Counted from the stretch's first letter, positions 21,594 to 34,399 are shown. The stretch is 64,000 nucleotides of DNA from Cerrena zonata (GCA_038087015.1 JASBNA010000054.1:62001-126000); one strand, 5' to 3'. Notes: a model not told the origin generated them from the sequence alone. A program made the numbers and translations.

Positions 21594-23786
21594 ATGCCAA
21601 AGAGCCCTTTACAATTTGACTACGATGATGCCTCCTTGATCACCCCTCGAAGACTAGAGTCTTTTGAAGAAGAATTATCACCAAAGAATTCAAATCTTGC
21701 TAATTATACTAGTACAACTAGTGAATTTAATAGAAATAGCTCACTTACTTCAAATCATTCTAATTCAAGCGTGGATTCAGTTACTGATATAGATATAACT
21801 AATTTGGAGCTACCTTCTCAAGGTAATAACAAAAACTCATTATCTGCTCCAGTTACTCCTCTGCCGTTGGCAAGATGTAAACCTCAGGTCTCAAATCTGA
21901 TATCCAGAAGGGCTTCGGAGTCTTCCTTGGGTAATAATATTAATAAATTTACTAAAAACTATATAATCCCCGCTGCAAAATGGGCTTATTCGCCAATTGC
22001 TAAGAAGGAACCAACTGAATCTAAATTTTCAAGAAATGATGATTATTCAATCGAGTACTCTGTCTTTAAACCAATTAGGGGCTTACCAACGATTAAAAAT
22101 GCCCATGATCTTTTCAATCATTGGAAGGTTATACTAAATAATGAACATGATAGTCTAGATCATACTCTGGTAAAACATTTGACGCTAAACTATCCTGATA
22201 ATCATATATCTCCGCAAGATTTTGACAACTTGATCGAGTCAATAATACATTCTATAGAAATCGATGATATTTCTCCTCAACGTATAAGTCAAGGATCTTC
22301 TGGTAGTTATTTCATTCGAAATAAAAAGATTATTGAATTTAATTTAGAACATATATATAAGGCTGGTATCTTCAAACCAAAAGATGAAGAACCTTATGGT
22401 CCATTATCACCTAAATGGACTAAATGGTTACATCGAACATTCTTCCCATGCTTTTTCGGCAGATCTTGTTTGATTCCGAATTTGGGTTACATTAGTGAAA
22501 CTGCTGCTAGTGTACTCGATGAATCCTTGTTATCATACATTGTACCACATACTGATATCGTTTTTTTTAAATCTTCTGCTTTCTATTACTCTTATTGGGA
22601 CAGACATTCCAAATCACTACCTGCAAAAGTTGGGTCTTTTCAATTGTTCTTAGATGGATATATCGATGCACAGTCTTGGTTTAAAAATAATCCGGTACCA
22701 ACAGATATAAGTCATTTACCAGATAAGTACGAAGTTAAATTACGACATGATGAGGACATTAAGGATGATTATGAATTTCATTGGAGTAAAAAAAGCTTAC
22801 AACAATTTCAAGAAGAATTAGAGAAATTGGTTATTTTAGACTACATAATGAGAAATACTGATAGAGGTTTAGATAATTGGATGATTAAAGTTGATTGGAA
22901 AAAAATAATTGTTGAAACTAAAAAAAATAAACATAATTATATTAAATTAGTACCAGTTATTAAAATTGGAGCAATTGATTCCGGTTTGGCATTTCCTTGG
23001 AAACATCCAGATGAATGGCGATCATTCCCATTTGGTTGGCTATTCTTACCACTTTCAATAATTGGACAGCCATTTTCACATAAAACCCGTAATCATTATC
23101 TACCATTATTGACATCTAAATATTGGTGGGAAACAACCGTTGTAAAATTGAAAAATGTTTTCAAGAAAGATTCTGATTTCAAGTCAAGAATGTGGTTAAA
23201 ACAATTGGCTGTATTAAAGGGTCAAGCATTCAATGTTGTTGAAATTTTAAAGTTAGGTTACGCCGGGCCTTTAGAATTAACAAGAAGGGAGAATTTATTA
23301 ATTTGGGATGATGAAATGAACGTTCCTGTTCATGTTGATAATCATGTATTGATCAATGCTATGGAAAGTAGCATATATGATTTGGGTCTACAACCTAGAT
23401 ACGGAGCTTTTAGTGATGAAAGATGTAAGACAATTTTTGAATCCGATGATGATGATGACGATGATGACGACGATGTTGAAGGGGAATTAGAAGCTGCATT
23501 CATACCGGGAAATCATAGAAATAAAAGGGATAAATTAGACGGTTTATCCAGTAGTTATCAAAGTATACATAGTGATATAGCTAAGAATGAAGCAATGAAT
23601 ATGTCAGGATTTGAATATAATTTAAGTTGTTCTAATGGGAGTGGAGTATTGAGGAAGGCTGAAGATGAGCAGACACCCTTGGTTAATTCAAGTGGTGGAG
23701 GAGGCGAAGAGACCAATACCAAGAAGGTTATAATTGAAAGATTAGAAAAAGTGAATGCCAAACCACCAGTTTTTACTTGGTGTTAA
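21594..23786 (+). CDS. LSB6: Type II phosphatidylinositol 4-kinase
   Basis: 730 residues (S. cerevisiae Lsb6 is about 607). It makes PI4P on vacuolar, endosomal and plasma membranes and binds Las17. The kinase region begins near RISQGSSGSYF (about residue 230), a glycine-rich loop, and continues with KPKDEEPYGPLSPKWTKWLHR, FFPCFFGRSCLIPNLGYISE (the Cys-rich palmitoylated CCPCF-like patch typical of type II enzymes, here altered), then LDYIMRNTDRGLDNWMIK (catalytic) and IGAIDSGLAFPWKHPD (metal-binding). The N-terminal 140 residues are Ser-rich and the C-terminus has an Asp run. ATG at 21594 opens this frame. The frame is intact. Confidence 0.95.
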   Translation: MPKSPLQFDYDDASLITPRRLESFEEELSPKNSNLANYTSTTSEFNRNSSLTSNHSNSSVDSVTDIDITNLELPSQGNNKNSLSAPVTPLPLARCKPQVSNLISRRASESSLGNNINKFTKNYIIPAAKWAYSPIAKKEPTESKFSRNDDYSIEYSVFKPIRGLPTIKNAHDLFNHWKVILNNEHDSLDHTLVKHLTLNYPDNHISPQDFDNLIESIIHSIEIDDISPQRISQGSSGSYFIRNKKIIEFNLEHIYKAGIFKPKDEEPYGPLSPKWTKWLHRTFFPCFFGRSCLIPNLGYISETAASVLDESLLSYIVPHTDIVFFKSSAFYYSYWDRHSKSLPAKVGSFQLFLDGYIDAQSWFKNNPVPTDISHLPDKYEVKLRHDEDIKDDYEFHWSKKSLQQFQEELEKLVILDYIMRNTDRGLDNWMIKVDWKKIIVETKKNKHNYIKLVPVIKIGAIDSGLAFPWKHPDEWRSFPFGWLFLPLSIIGQPFSHKTRNHYLPLLTSKYWWETTVVKLKNVFKKDSDFKSRMWLKQLAVLKGQAFNVVEILKLGYAGPLELTRRENLLIWDDEMNVPVHVDNHVLINAMESSIYDLGLQPRYGAFSDERCKTIFESDDDDDDDDDDVEGELEAAFIPGNHRNKRDKLDGLSSSYQSIHSDIAKNEAMNMSGFEYNLSCSNGSGVLRKAEDEQTPLVNSSGGGGEETNTKKVIIERLEKVNAKPPVFTWC

Positions 23787-23805
23787 AAAAAATATATAAA
23801 TAAAT

Positions 23806-24873
23806 CTATTTATGAGAGATTTTAGCAAAATGACTAGGATAATCATTACTATCGATATTTTTGAAATCGGATTCATTAATTTTGACTAATCCAATTTCTT
23901 CTTTAATTTTGAATTGAATCATAGTTAATAGGGAGTATAAGATTTTCAAAGTAGGAGCATCAACCCCATTTCTATCGGCATATTTGATAGGATTACCCAA
24001 GATGACTTCTAATTCGAATAATTGTTTTTTACGTCTATCAATCAACATTGAAGGAGTATAAAACAAACCATCACCAATATGCATAAATTTAGATTTAACT
24101 GATTCATCAAGAGTAACCCCTTCACTTTTAGCAATTTTAATAATTTCACTCATTGCAGGCTCAAATAAAGATTTATTAGAATTATTAATTTGACATCTAT
24201 TAACATCTAAATCAACGATTGTAGTTACGGTGTTTAAAGCCGAATTATAAATTAATTTTTGCCATCTTGTATGTTTAACATTTTCATCAAGTTTAGCCAA
24301 ATTTTTAGACATATCCTTATTTTGGTATAAAGAAATGAATTCATTAACTTTTGACATTGAAACTGAATTTGAAATATTTGGATTATTAAAATAACCAATT
24401 GTTAAAGTATCAAAATGAGAATTATAAACTCTACCATTTCCCAAATTAGTAGAACCAATTAAAGAAACCCCACTTAAGATAACATTATTTGGGAAACTTT
24501 CAATCATTGGTTCATCAATACCAATACCGTTTTGAATAAGGATGATGGTTGTTTTACCATCGGTAACTGCAGGTCTGACAATGTCTTCACAAGTCATTGA
24601 CCCATCAGGGATGTTTTTAGTGGTCAACGCGATATAATCAAAGGGACCGTAGTTATCCATTGCTTCATCAACACTTTTAGCGATATTATCTGGTTTAAAA
24701 TTTTCATATTCCCCGTAGCATTTTGATTCAATGGAGTAACCTTGATTTTTAATAAGTTCGTGCTCTGATCGAACAACAAGCGTGACATTTGAATTACCAT
24801 TCAATTGCAAGGCCAAAGCGGCAATGACCCCGACACCACCGGCACCAATGACTAAAACGTTTGGTTTGGACAT
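23806..24873 (-). CDS. Ketopantoate-reductase (ApbA/PanE) family oxidoreductase
   Basis: 355 residues. An N-terminal Rossmann fold begins with VLVIGAGGVGVIAALAL (GxGGVG nucleotide-binding loop, residues 8-14), as in NADPH-dependent 2-dehydropantoate 2-reductases. IQNGIG and the C-terminal helical domain with KLIYNSALNTVTTIVD (Lys and Asn of the active site) and SMLIDRRKKQLFELEVILG also match. Members reduce 2-dehydropantoate in pantothenate synthesis, but fungi carry several paralogs of unknown substrate, so assignment to Pan5 itself is not certain. It converges tail to tail on LSB6 with only ~20 bp between them. Confidence 0.85.
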   Translation of the reverse strand: MSKPNVLVIGAGGVGVIAALALQLNGNSNVTLVVRSEHELIKNQGYSIESKCYGEYENFKPDNIAKSVDEAMDNYGPFDYIALTTKNIPDGSMTCEDIVRPAVTDGKTTIILIQNGIGIDEPMIESFPNNVILSGVSLIGSTNLGNGRVYNSHFDTLTIGYFNNPNISNSVSMSKVNEFISLYQNKDMSKNLAKLDENVKHTRWQKLIYNSALNTVTTIVDLDVNRCQINNSNKSLFEPAMSEIIKIAKSEGVTLDESVKSKFMHIGDGLFYTPSMLIDRRKKQLFELEVILGNPIKYADRNGVDAPTLKILYSLLTMIQFKIKEEIGLVKINESDFKNIDSNDYPSHFAKISHK

Positions 24874-24976
24874 GACTGGGAGGAAGAATTGAAAAAATTG
24901 AAAAAATTGAAGGTGGAATTTGAAATTTTTTGATTTCTACAGGGTATTTGAGTGGTGATGTACGGATGTTATTTAT

Positions 24977-25939
24977 TTAGGGTAAGTTATAGCATTTGAA
25001 TACTCCCGGACCGGGGTATTCAAAAAAGGGTTTAGACTGGATGAGTTTCAATTCGAAGAACCTCATGGTGTCGGCGTCGTTGATTTGGCTTTGGATGAGC
25101 GAAGAGTCGTAGGTGAGTGGTAAGTTGTGGGCATTGCAATAGGCCTCCATCCCCAATTTGTGAGTCAATTGAAGAACGTTTGACATAATGGTGAGAGCTT
25201 GGTTGATTGATATTTCCAAGCAGTTGGGCAAGCTGGCATTAGAGTAGATTTTATCGATTACTAAAGCCGAGAATAAGTCACCTACGCCGGTGAAGTAGGA
25301 TTTTATGACTGGGATTTTGAAAAGTTTAATTTGATTATTTTCTTTGAAAGCAACGTAGAGTAGGTCTTTCTCATTGGGGAAAAGGTTGAGGTTATCGTAT
25401 AGACTGGTAATGATTACGTATTTTATATTGGATAAGCAGTTAATCCCGTTGATGAGGTCACTTTTATTATTAATTTTAAAGTCACATAATAGTTCTAATT
25501 CAAATTGATTGGGAGTGATTATGTCGACGATGTTTTCGGTGATCAAGCTCTTGTATTGATGAATACATGATTCATTAACGTATAAGAACCCCTGGTCCCC
25601 CATTACTGGATCTAATAAGTATAATAGATTTGAATTTTGTTTGAGCATTTTAACATATTTGGTGATGGCTTGAATCAACTCGTCGTTGGGGATGTACCCG
25701 GTGATTGCGGCGTTGTACGAACCCAAGATTTGAATGTTAATCAACCCTTGAAATAATTGGTTTAGTTGATTTGCATCAATTGCTGCACCTTTGACTTGGC
25801 CATATCCAGTATGATTTGAAAAATTAACGGTGTTTATATTGTCCACGTCCCACCCCAACGTCTGCAAGGGGAAAGTGGCTGCCCTTCCGCCTACATATCC
25901 ATGACTGACATGAGATTGTATACTGATTAGGTTCTTCAT
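24977..25939 (-). CDS. BUD16: Pyridoxal kinase (Bud16-like)
   Basis: 320 residues from ATG at 25937-25939 (MKNLISIQSHVSHGYVG). Phosphorylates pyridoxal, pyridoxine or pyridoxamine to make the PLP cofactor. Family motifs visible: SIQSHVSHGYVGGRAATFPLQ (substrate-binding), VNFSNHTGYG, LDPVMGDQG (ATP/metal), ITPNQFELELL, and SYFTGVGDLFSALV with the catalytic GVGD aspartate. The frame stays open further upstream, but only through a poly-lysine run made by a T-tract (25985-26013), so the later ATG, which fits the family N-terminus, is chosen. Length matches S. cerevisiae Bud16 (312). Confidence 0.93.
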   Translation of the reverse strand: MKNLISIQSHVSHGYVGGRAATFPLQTLGWDVDNINTVNFSNHTGYGQVKGAAIDANQLNQLFQGLINIQILGSYNAAITGYIPNDELIQAITKYVKMLKQNSNLLYLLDPVMGDQGFLYVNESCIHQYKSLITENIVDIITPNQFELELLCDFKINNKSDLINGINCLSNIKYVIITSLYDNLNLFPNEKDLLYVAFKENNQIKLFKIPVIKSYFTGVGDLFSALVIDKIYSNASLPNCLEISINQALTIMSNVLQLTHKLGMEAYCNAHNLPLTYDSSLIQSQINDADTMRFFELKLIQSKPFFEYPGPGVFKCYNLP

Positions 25940-25984
25940 TAATGAATGAAGAACAAGTTTTGAAGATTTTTCTTTGTAAAGTTG

Positions 25985-26013
25985 TTTTTTTTTTTTTTTT
26001 TTTTTTTTTTTTT
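25985..26013. repeat. Poly(T) tract upstream of BUD16
   Basis: A T-run of nearly 30 bases directly upstream of the pyridoxal kinase start. On the coding strand it is poly(A), a typical nucleosome-excluding promoter element. Confidence 0.8.
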
Positions 26014-26017
26014 CCAC

Positions 26018-27095
26018 TTTTCAAAAAATATGCTTGCACCGGCTCGATTCCCACCAACCACCGTTCTGATTTCTTCATACCCTTGCTAATAGAACCTCGT
26101 TAGCCAATTACCCAACCCATCAACGAAATTCCATAACCATAAAAATCAGGCAGGCCAATTCCGTCACCAACCGTTAAAACGATAACCGTTAATGCTCATT
26201 ATAGGGGACTACAGGAAACTACTCGCATCGTTTAAAATTACTAGCTACTGGAAATTCCCACTGTAAAACCTAATCACCCGGCTCGTCAAATACCGTTTAC
26301 TGGATCAAGGCGTGCGGCCGCCAATCCCACCACCCTATCGTCAAGGTAAAAGAACAAAATTTAACCTTCAGTAAATAAGCCTAATAATAACCCTTCAAAG
26401 TGTATTCGTTAAAGGCGGAACCAATAGCTTCTATTCGATTATTAGACGATTTGACGAAATGATCTTTTTTTTGACTGCAAAGTGCGACACGAGCCGACAT
26501 TTCTGTCCAGGCCCGCGACATTTTCTCCGCGATATTGTGGGCGTGCGGGACCCGCTTTTTTTGTTCTCGTTTTTCTTTTTGTTCTTTTTTTTGGTTTTTG
26601 GCGGCGGCGGCGGCGGCGACAGTGAAAAGGTTGTTGAGCGGGCGCACGACCACGTTTTTTTTCTCTTTTTCTTCGGTTTTCTGTTGAAGAGGGGAGCAGT
26701 TCTAGACACCCTTTGTTGGTGGGTTTACCTGGCTACAGTTAGCACACGAAGAGAAAGATGTGCTAGGCTACCATTGCAGCAGCGTATTGTATATTGTATA
26801 GTGTATATTGTATAGTATATTGTATAGTATATTGTATAGTGTAGTGTACAGTTAAGTAGAATGTGGAAGAGATTCTCGTGATCCCGATTGCACGAGAGTG
26901 GCGTGCGATCCGGATACCACAGACCTTCATTCTTGTTTCCCGAAAACTTTGTGTTTATTTTGGAATCAAGTCAACTCCTTCCAAACCTTCACTAAAAATA
27001 TCTTGCCAATATATATATAAGGTTGAAATTCTTGATTTAATCTTGTTTGAGTAGAATCCAATCATTACATTTCCTCTGCATCTTGATCTCATAAT
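26018..27095. other. Divergent promoter region between BUD16 and HAC1
   Basis: About 1.1 kb without a supported gene. It contains a (GGC)n run (26598-26619), alternating T-rich blocks (26535-26680) and a tandem TATATTGTATAG repeat (26786-26845). Short open frames here come from low-complexity DNA. Confidence 0.5.
26786..26845 (+). repeat. Tandem TATATTGTATAG repeat
   Basis: Units of 12-14 bp, TATATTGTATAG with an optional TG, repeat about four times, 250 bp upstream of HAC1. Possibly a promoter or 5' leader element; function unknown. Confidence 0.7.
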
Positions 27096-28211
27096 ATGTC
27101 TGCTTCATCTACTGCTGCTGCTTCTCCCATGGTTGATATTTCAATCGATGCTGTTGATGCTAATTTCAAGTCCACCTTACCCCCAAGAAAACGTGCTAAG
27201 ACTAAGGAAGAAAAGGAGCAAAGAAGAGTGGAGAGAATCTTGAGGAATAGAAGAGCTGCTCATGCTTCGAGAGAAAAGAAGAGGAAGCATGTGGAATACT
27301 TGGAAAGCTATGTTATCAAGTTGGAGTCCAATTTGAACAATTTACAAGAGAATTTCAATTTGGTGAAGGACCAAGTGGATTTATCTAATTACTCTTTAAA
27401 ACCATTGAGTGACTTGAGTGATTTGAAGGAGAAAATACATGCCAACTTGAACACCTCGGTTGCTGCTGAAGAAGAAGAAGGTTCTTGTAAACGAAGAAAA
27501 ATCGACGCTTCTCCCCCCATGATTAAGCGAGAAGAATACAAGGAAGAATACAAGGAAGAATACAAGGATGAGTACAAGGAAGATGATTTTGAAGACGATG
27601 CTACGGAAAAGGAAGACAAGTCTTTTATCAAGAAGGAAGATGAATTATTATCGGTGAACAATAACGACGGGTACATGAATTACTTATCACCAATATCAAT
27701 CAACTCGCCAATCAATTCTCCCATTGATTTGACCATTAAGAAGTCGGAGGACGATTTGCCTCAGTTATCTTTGGATTCCAATGAAAAGGGTTATGATTTA
27801 ATGGGGCAAAATTCAGAAGTGATTTTGTTACCAAAGATGAATACTTTGGTGTAATGTTTAAGGGCCCTCGCTCATTTCTAGTTGCGAATTGGACAAAATT
27901 CTGCACCTATGAGAATTTGCTCTCTGCTGAAGATGTAACGTATATTAACCTGGAGTCGGTGTTTCCAGCCGGAATCCTTCTTTAGGTTAATATGCGTGGG
28001 ACTACATTGGCATAGAAGTAGCTTGTTGTCATGGTTTAAGGAAATGGCGGGTCCCCCAATATTACATCCCCACGTATTTCGTCGCTTTTGGTCTGCAGCA
28101 CCAATCATACCCGATTTATTGGAATACCAATCTAACGAGAATCACGATTCTTACGAATTTAATAATTTATTTAATGGCTTTATCAATTTTGATGCCTTTT
28201 TGTCATCCTAA
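27096..28211 (+). CDS. HAC1: Hac1 bZIP factor of the unfolded protein response, with Ire1-type intron
   Basis: Exons 27096-27816 and 28096-28211 join to 837 bases (278 residues); phase is preserved. Exon 1 has the bZIP: basic region RKRAKTKEEKEQRRVERIL and NRRAAHASREKKR (51-63), then a leucine zipper (about 68-95). Exon 2 adds 38 residues ending DSYEFNNLFNGFINFDAFLSS, comparable to the yeast Hac1 tail motif NSFELNDFF. The unspliced reading stops at 27852-27854 after 252 residues. Intron borders form stem-loops with 7-nt loops CAGAAGT (27814-27820, 7-bp stem) and CTGCAGC (28093-28099, 5-bp stem), with cleavage expected after the third loop base. Hac1 activates ER chaperone and secretory genes. 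The middle of exon 1 has a KEEYKEEY repeat. Splicing itself is inferred. Confidence 0.9.
27807..27827 (+). promoter_or_regulatory. HAC1 5' Ire1 splice-site stem-loop
   Basis: CAAAATT, loop CAGAAGT, GATTTTG: seven base pairs (one G-U) closing a 7-nt loop of the CNGNNGN type. Predicted cut after 27816. Confidence 0.75.
27817..28095 (+). other. Non-canonical HAC1 intron (279 nt)
   Basis: Bounded by the two Ire1-type loops; no GT...AG spliceosomal ends at these positions. The length is close to the 252-nt S. cerevisiae HAC1 intron and unlike the very short intron reported for C. albicans. Confidence 0.75.
28088..28104 (+). promoter_or_regulatory. HAC1 3' Ire1 splice-site stem-loop
   Basis: TTGGT, loop CTGCAGC, ACCAA: five perfect base pairs around a 7-nt loop matching CNGCNGN exactly. 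Predicted cut after 28095. Confidence 0.8.
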
Positions 28212-28620
28212 GGTTTGTTTTATTGGGTTGTTTGCCGGTGTTTCTTTAATTCTCCTAATTTATTGTTCTATGTGTTAATACTTTTGTCTGCTTATGGGTT
28301 TATTCTAAGATCGTTTAAAAATGAAAAAAAAAAAATGTTAAAAAAATGAAAAAAAACTGAAAAAAAAACTTGAAAAAAAAAAAAAAAAAAAAAAAAAACA
28401 TCAAAAAAAATGCTCTTATTGATGTGCTATGGACGTCTTGTTGGTGTCTACATCGACTTATTCCCCTGAACAATCGGTTCATCCAGGTCAATCTTGCGTT
28501 TGCAGTTTTTCCTCCTTTTGGCGCTCCTACCCCCATTGTTGATGCGACTTGGAAAAATTGGTGAAGGTGAAATTGATCCAGTTGGGCTGGAAATGTTTAT
28601 TGTTATAAGTTAATATATGT
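28212..28620. other. HAC1-TGS1 convergent intergenic region
   Basis: Contains A-runs at 28322-28398. No gene supported; the short frames here are poly-lysine or poly-phenylalanine artefacts. Confidence 0.5.
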
Positions 28621-29352
28621 TTATTGTAAATCAGATTGTAAGTCAGAATTGTATTGAAATTTTACTTGAGCAAGGTCTCCAAAGATGACTACTAAACTAA
28701 TAACGCGTCCGTATTCTTTCACTTTGATCACCCTTAAACCAAGGCTGTAAATTTCACTCAATTCTTTTAATTGCTCTAAATTGGTGTTTCTGGGTAAACA
28801 AAATGCCATGTTTCGTGTAATGGGTATTATACTACTTATTAACCGGTTTAAATTTAATGGCTCCATTGTGTAAACGTCAAATTTTTCTCCCTTTACTTTA
28901 TAACTTGGTCCCCCCCAGGGTGGTGAACAATAAATAAAATCAATGTCGTGGAATTGCTGGTGGACCTCATTCCAGTCTCCTGTTATTGGTTCTATCTTGT
29001 CTTCAACATTGTAGATGGCGGCATTATGTAGAGTACAGCTTACGTTTATTGGATTTATATCAATTGCAATCACTCGCTCAAACTCTTTGGCAAATTGTAT
29101 AGTATTGCCTCCGCCTCCACAACATAAGTCAATAACCTTGTACTCGTCTTTATTCAAATGGTTATCAAGTAGCTCTTTGATTAATTTGGCAGTGAATTTG
29201 GCAGTGCATTCCGGCGTTATCGAATACCATAGCTCACTGGTCATATATATCCCTTCGTCATATTTACTGAATATGTCGTACCGTTTCCTCCAAAACTTCT
29301 TCACTGAACTAGGCAACGTATGCAACGTATGCATCAACAACTCATCCTCCAT
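28621..29352 (-). CDS. TGS1: Trimethylguanosine synthase
   Basis: 243 residues from ATG at 29350-29352 (MEDELLMHTL). Methylates the m7G caps of snRNAs and snoRNAs to m2,2,7G in the nucleus/nucleolus using SAM. Visible motifs: VKKFWRKRYDIFSKYDEGIY near the N-terminus (cap-binding side), DLCCGGGGNTIQFA (SAM motif I, 75-88), AIDINPINV (motif post-I) and CSPPWGGPSY (motif IV, 142-151), the signature of Tgs1 catalysis with the Trp that stacks on m7G. The frame is intact; size is somewhat below S. cerevisiae Tgs1 (315), reflecting a shorter C-terminus. Confidence 0.95.
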   Translation of the reverse strand: MEDELLMHTLHTLPSSVKKFWRKRYDIFSKYDEGIYMTSELWYSITPECTAKFTAKLIKELLDNHLNKDEYKVIDLCCGGGGNTIQFAKEFERVIAIDINPINVSCTLHNAAIYNVEDKIEPITGDWNEVHQQFHDIDFIYCSPPWGGPSYKVKGEKFDVYTMEPLNLNRLISSIIPITRNMAFCLPRNTNLEQLKELSEIYSLGLRVIKVKEYGRVISLVVIFGDLAQVKFQYNSDLQSDLQ

Positions 29353-29511
29353 CTTCAAAGTTGTAGAGTTCTTCGGTTCTTGGATGGTTCTTGGACTATG
29401 GTTCTTGGACTTATTTGTTTTTTCTTTTTTTTTTTATCTCGATGAGTTGCAAATTTTACTTGATATTAACTACTCATACATTATTATACAAACAAAATTA
29501 CATAAACTTAT

Positions 29512-32056
<2,545 letters not shown>

Positions 32057-32323
32057 CCTTTATACCTTAATCGATAGCACTAACGTAAAGAAAAGATGAA
32101 GGTATTGAAATGAAAAACGAGCTTTTTTTTTTTTTTCGAGAAGAGAAGAAAACGCTCACACAAAAAAAAAACACAACGCTACCAGACGCGTCTAATTATT
32201 TATCCCAATCAGGTTAAATTTGTCCCCCAAGAAGCCAAATCGCCTAATTGGTGCAAATTGACTATGCTCTCTACAAAACGTATAGCTGCAAAAAAACGAA
32301 TTTATTGTTACATGAAGATCTAC

Positions 32324-33987
32324 TTAAAGGGTCCATCCTTCGAGGTAAGTGGAAGGAGAATCACTCTTTGAATCAAAGATGTTTTCCCATTCTTGGTACT
32401 CCAAAGCAGCATGGCCCTTGTATTTTCTGATTTTTTCACTTTCTAATAAAGTGATATAACTCCAATCCAAAAAGTCTTCCATGTTGTAACTTGGTTTTCT
32501 GAAAGGGCTCACTAAATATTTTGGCCAAAGTGGCAATATTGGGATGATAATGAGACATTAATGTTTCTAATTCCCATAAAGATGAACCCATGGCACCAGT
32601 TTTCAAAGGATCGGTTTCATTTAGATTGAACGGATCAGAGTAGTCGGAATCTTTTGATTGCTCGGTGTTATGGATCAAGACCATACAAGAAGGATGTCTT
32701 TTGAGAAGATTGTATACGAAAGGGATAACAATAACCACCCCACCGGCGGATGCAGTTAAGGCTAGTCTAGCTAATTTTTTGATGAAGGATGCAACAAGCT
32801 GAGCAGCTAAGTGAGTGGAAGAAAGGAAAAGGTCGCAAAGTCTGAAAAAACGAGAACGGTAACGAGTATATAATAATTCTGGAGTTAATAATGAGTATAA
32901 TTTTGTATAAAAATCAGGATATTCTAAATTATATTTTTTCATAAGTTCATATAAAGAGTTTAATGCAAGAATTGGAACTGCGTAATCGTCTTCAACGTTA
33001 TAAGAATCAGTAAGGAAATCCATTAATGTAGCTGGTTGTGCAAGATTTGGAATTATTCTTTTATGTAAGATTGATAATACTGATTTATATTGGCTTGTTA
33101 ATAATGGATATGATAAAATTGTAATGAAGGATTTTTGGTACTGAGTTCGGAAATGAGGTGGTTTATAGGCAATTGATGGTAACTTATTTGGTATCCAAGT
33201 AGGTTGATCTTTTAAAATCTCTGAATCTTGAGAGAAAAGTAAATTATTACGCATGATAGTATAAAAATTTGCAAAAATCAATTGTAATTCATTTGCTGTT
33301 TTAACATTTTTCCATTCACTTAATATTTCATTTAAATTGTTAACAAAATAAAATTGTAAATCCCAATTTTTTTGGAAAAATTCATTGAATTCTAGAATTA
33401 TAAAGTTATCAGTTGACCCGTCACTTAAGATTTCTCCGTTCACACTTTCTAACAATGATTGAACTAACTTCAAGTATGTGGTATTAGCGAAAAATAAATC
33501 TTTTGCTCCTGATTTCATATATTCCGATTCTAGCTTAATCAAATTGAGATATATTTCTAAAACATCAATTTGTAATGATGTTTCATATGCAAGCCTATCC
33601 CTGAGGAGGTTCCTTATACCTTCTTTATACTGTTCATATTTACCTGATAACCATTTGGCAACTAATTGTTTCTTCTCATCATTAGACTTTTTTGGTATTA
33701 TGGCTCCTTCTTTGAAAAGACCTTGGAAAGCTTTGAATAACGATACCGCAAGAAGACGACCAATCGACTCTATCTCTTCATTCTCCTCTTTTTGTAGTTT
33801 AGCTCCTAACTAGTTCAAATTGCTCTATTAAGGAAACAAGATTATTGTAATGTTTAGCTGATGTGATGACTTCTTTAGATAACTCTTCGATCTTTCCCGG
33901 ACTCAAAAGCTCATTTTTCGGTTCCTGGCTTTTGCTCTGTTTCTTGGTAGATCCTGCTCTACTACTACTCTTCCTCTTGGGTGCCAT
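32324..33987 (-). CDS. NOC4: Noc4 ribosome-assembly factor (two +1 frameshifts)
   Basis: 553 residues after correction, against 552 for S. cerevisiae Noc4. Noc4 pairs with Nop14 in 40S subunit maturation in the nucleolus. ATG at 33985-33987 begins MAPKRKSSSRAG. The CBF/Mak21-type domain is recognisable: LARLALTASAGGVVIVIPFVYNLLKRHPSC, then LWELETLMSHYHPNIATLAKIFSEPF. Break one, at 33805-33806 (extra C; coding AGGAGCTAAA), separates FELVR from AKLQKEENEEIES. Break two, at 32501-32504 (coding CCCTTTCAGAAA), separates IFSEPF from RKPSYNMEDFLDWSY. The ATG-less middle portion is nevertheless open throughout. Confidence 0.92.
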
Positions 33988-34223
33988 ACTAGTATACTGC
34001 TGGTTTTTCAATCTATATCCTATTCAAAATACTTTCTAAAAGTACCCTAATAGAAAAAAAAAAATCTTTCTAAGATGAGTTCTCCTGTATACAAGCTGCC
34101 AAAATAAGCGGTTACCCGCACGCACTTTTTTGAGTATAAAAGAGACCAAAGATCCTTTGAAATGTTTTCAACATTTCGTTTACCTTTTGATTTCTTCATA
34201 TGACCTTCCAAGTTTTATACAAT

Positions 34224-34399
34224 ATGATGAAATCTCGCGTGTTCACATGACTATTCCCTTCGGAGTTGAGTCTGTTTCTTCGGGAACGGATTCCTCTGGA
34301 AATTTGCTTCTCCGTACGGAGAGGTTGGGTTTACTTGGTGAAGGTGTTTGGCGCACCCTATCTTGTTACATTTTAACAAACGCTTAAGAGAACTTCTGA
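34224..34399 (+). ncRNA. Candidate structured RNA (hairpin cluster)
   Basis: Several good hairpins lie in a row: CTGTTTC-TTCG-GGAACGG (34272-34289, seven pairs around a UUCG tetraloop), CTTCTCC-GTAC-GGAGAGG (34307-34324, seven pairs) and GGTGT-TTGGC-GCACC (34343-34357, five pairs), plus a short TTCC/GGAA stem between them. A C-box-like ATGATGA (34224) and a CTGA D-box-like motif (34396) flank the cluster, but no closing stem was seen, so a C/D snoRNA is not established. It might instead be a promoter or untranslated element of NOC4. Orientation is guessed from the UUCG loop. Confidence 0.25.

Noticed and set aside
25940..26017. N-terminal poly-Lys extension of the pyridoxal kinase
   Set aside because: Encoded by a promoter poly(T) tract and absent from the family; the ATG at 25937-25939 fits Bud16.
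26431..26815. Overlapping open frames on both strands in the HAC1 upstream region
   Set aside because: They consist of homopolymer and (GGC)n sequence giving Lys, Phe or Gly runs, with no conserved domain.
27087..27914. 5' leader TCTCATA complementary to intron TATGAGA in HAC1, like the yeast translational block
   Set aside because: Only seven contiguous pairs; matches of this size are expected by chance between a ~100-base leader and a 279-base intron.
34130..34387. 85-residue frame in the NOC4-RPL21 gap
   Set aside because: Does not begin with ATG, has no recognisable domain, and the region is better explained by hairpin structure.
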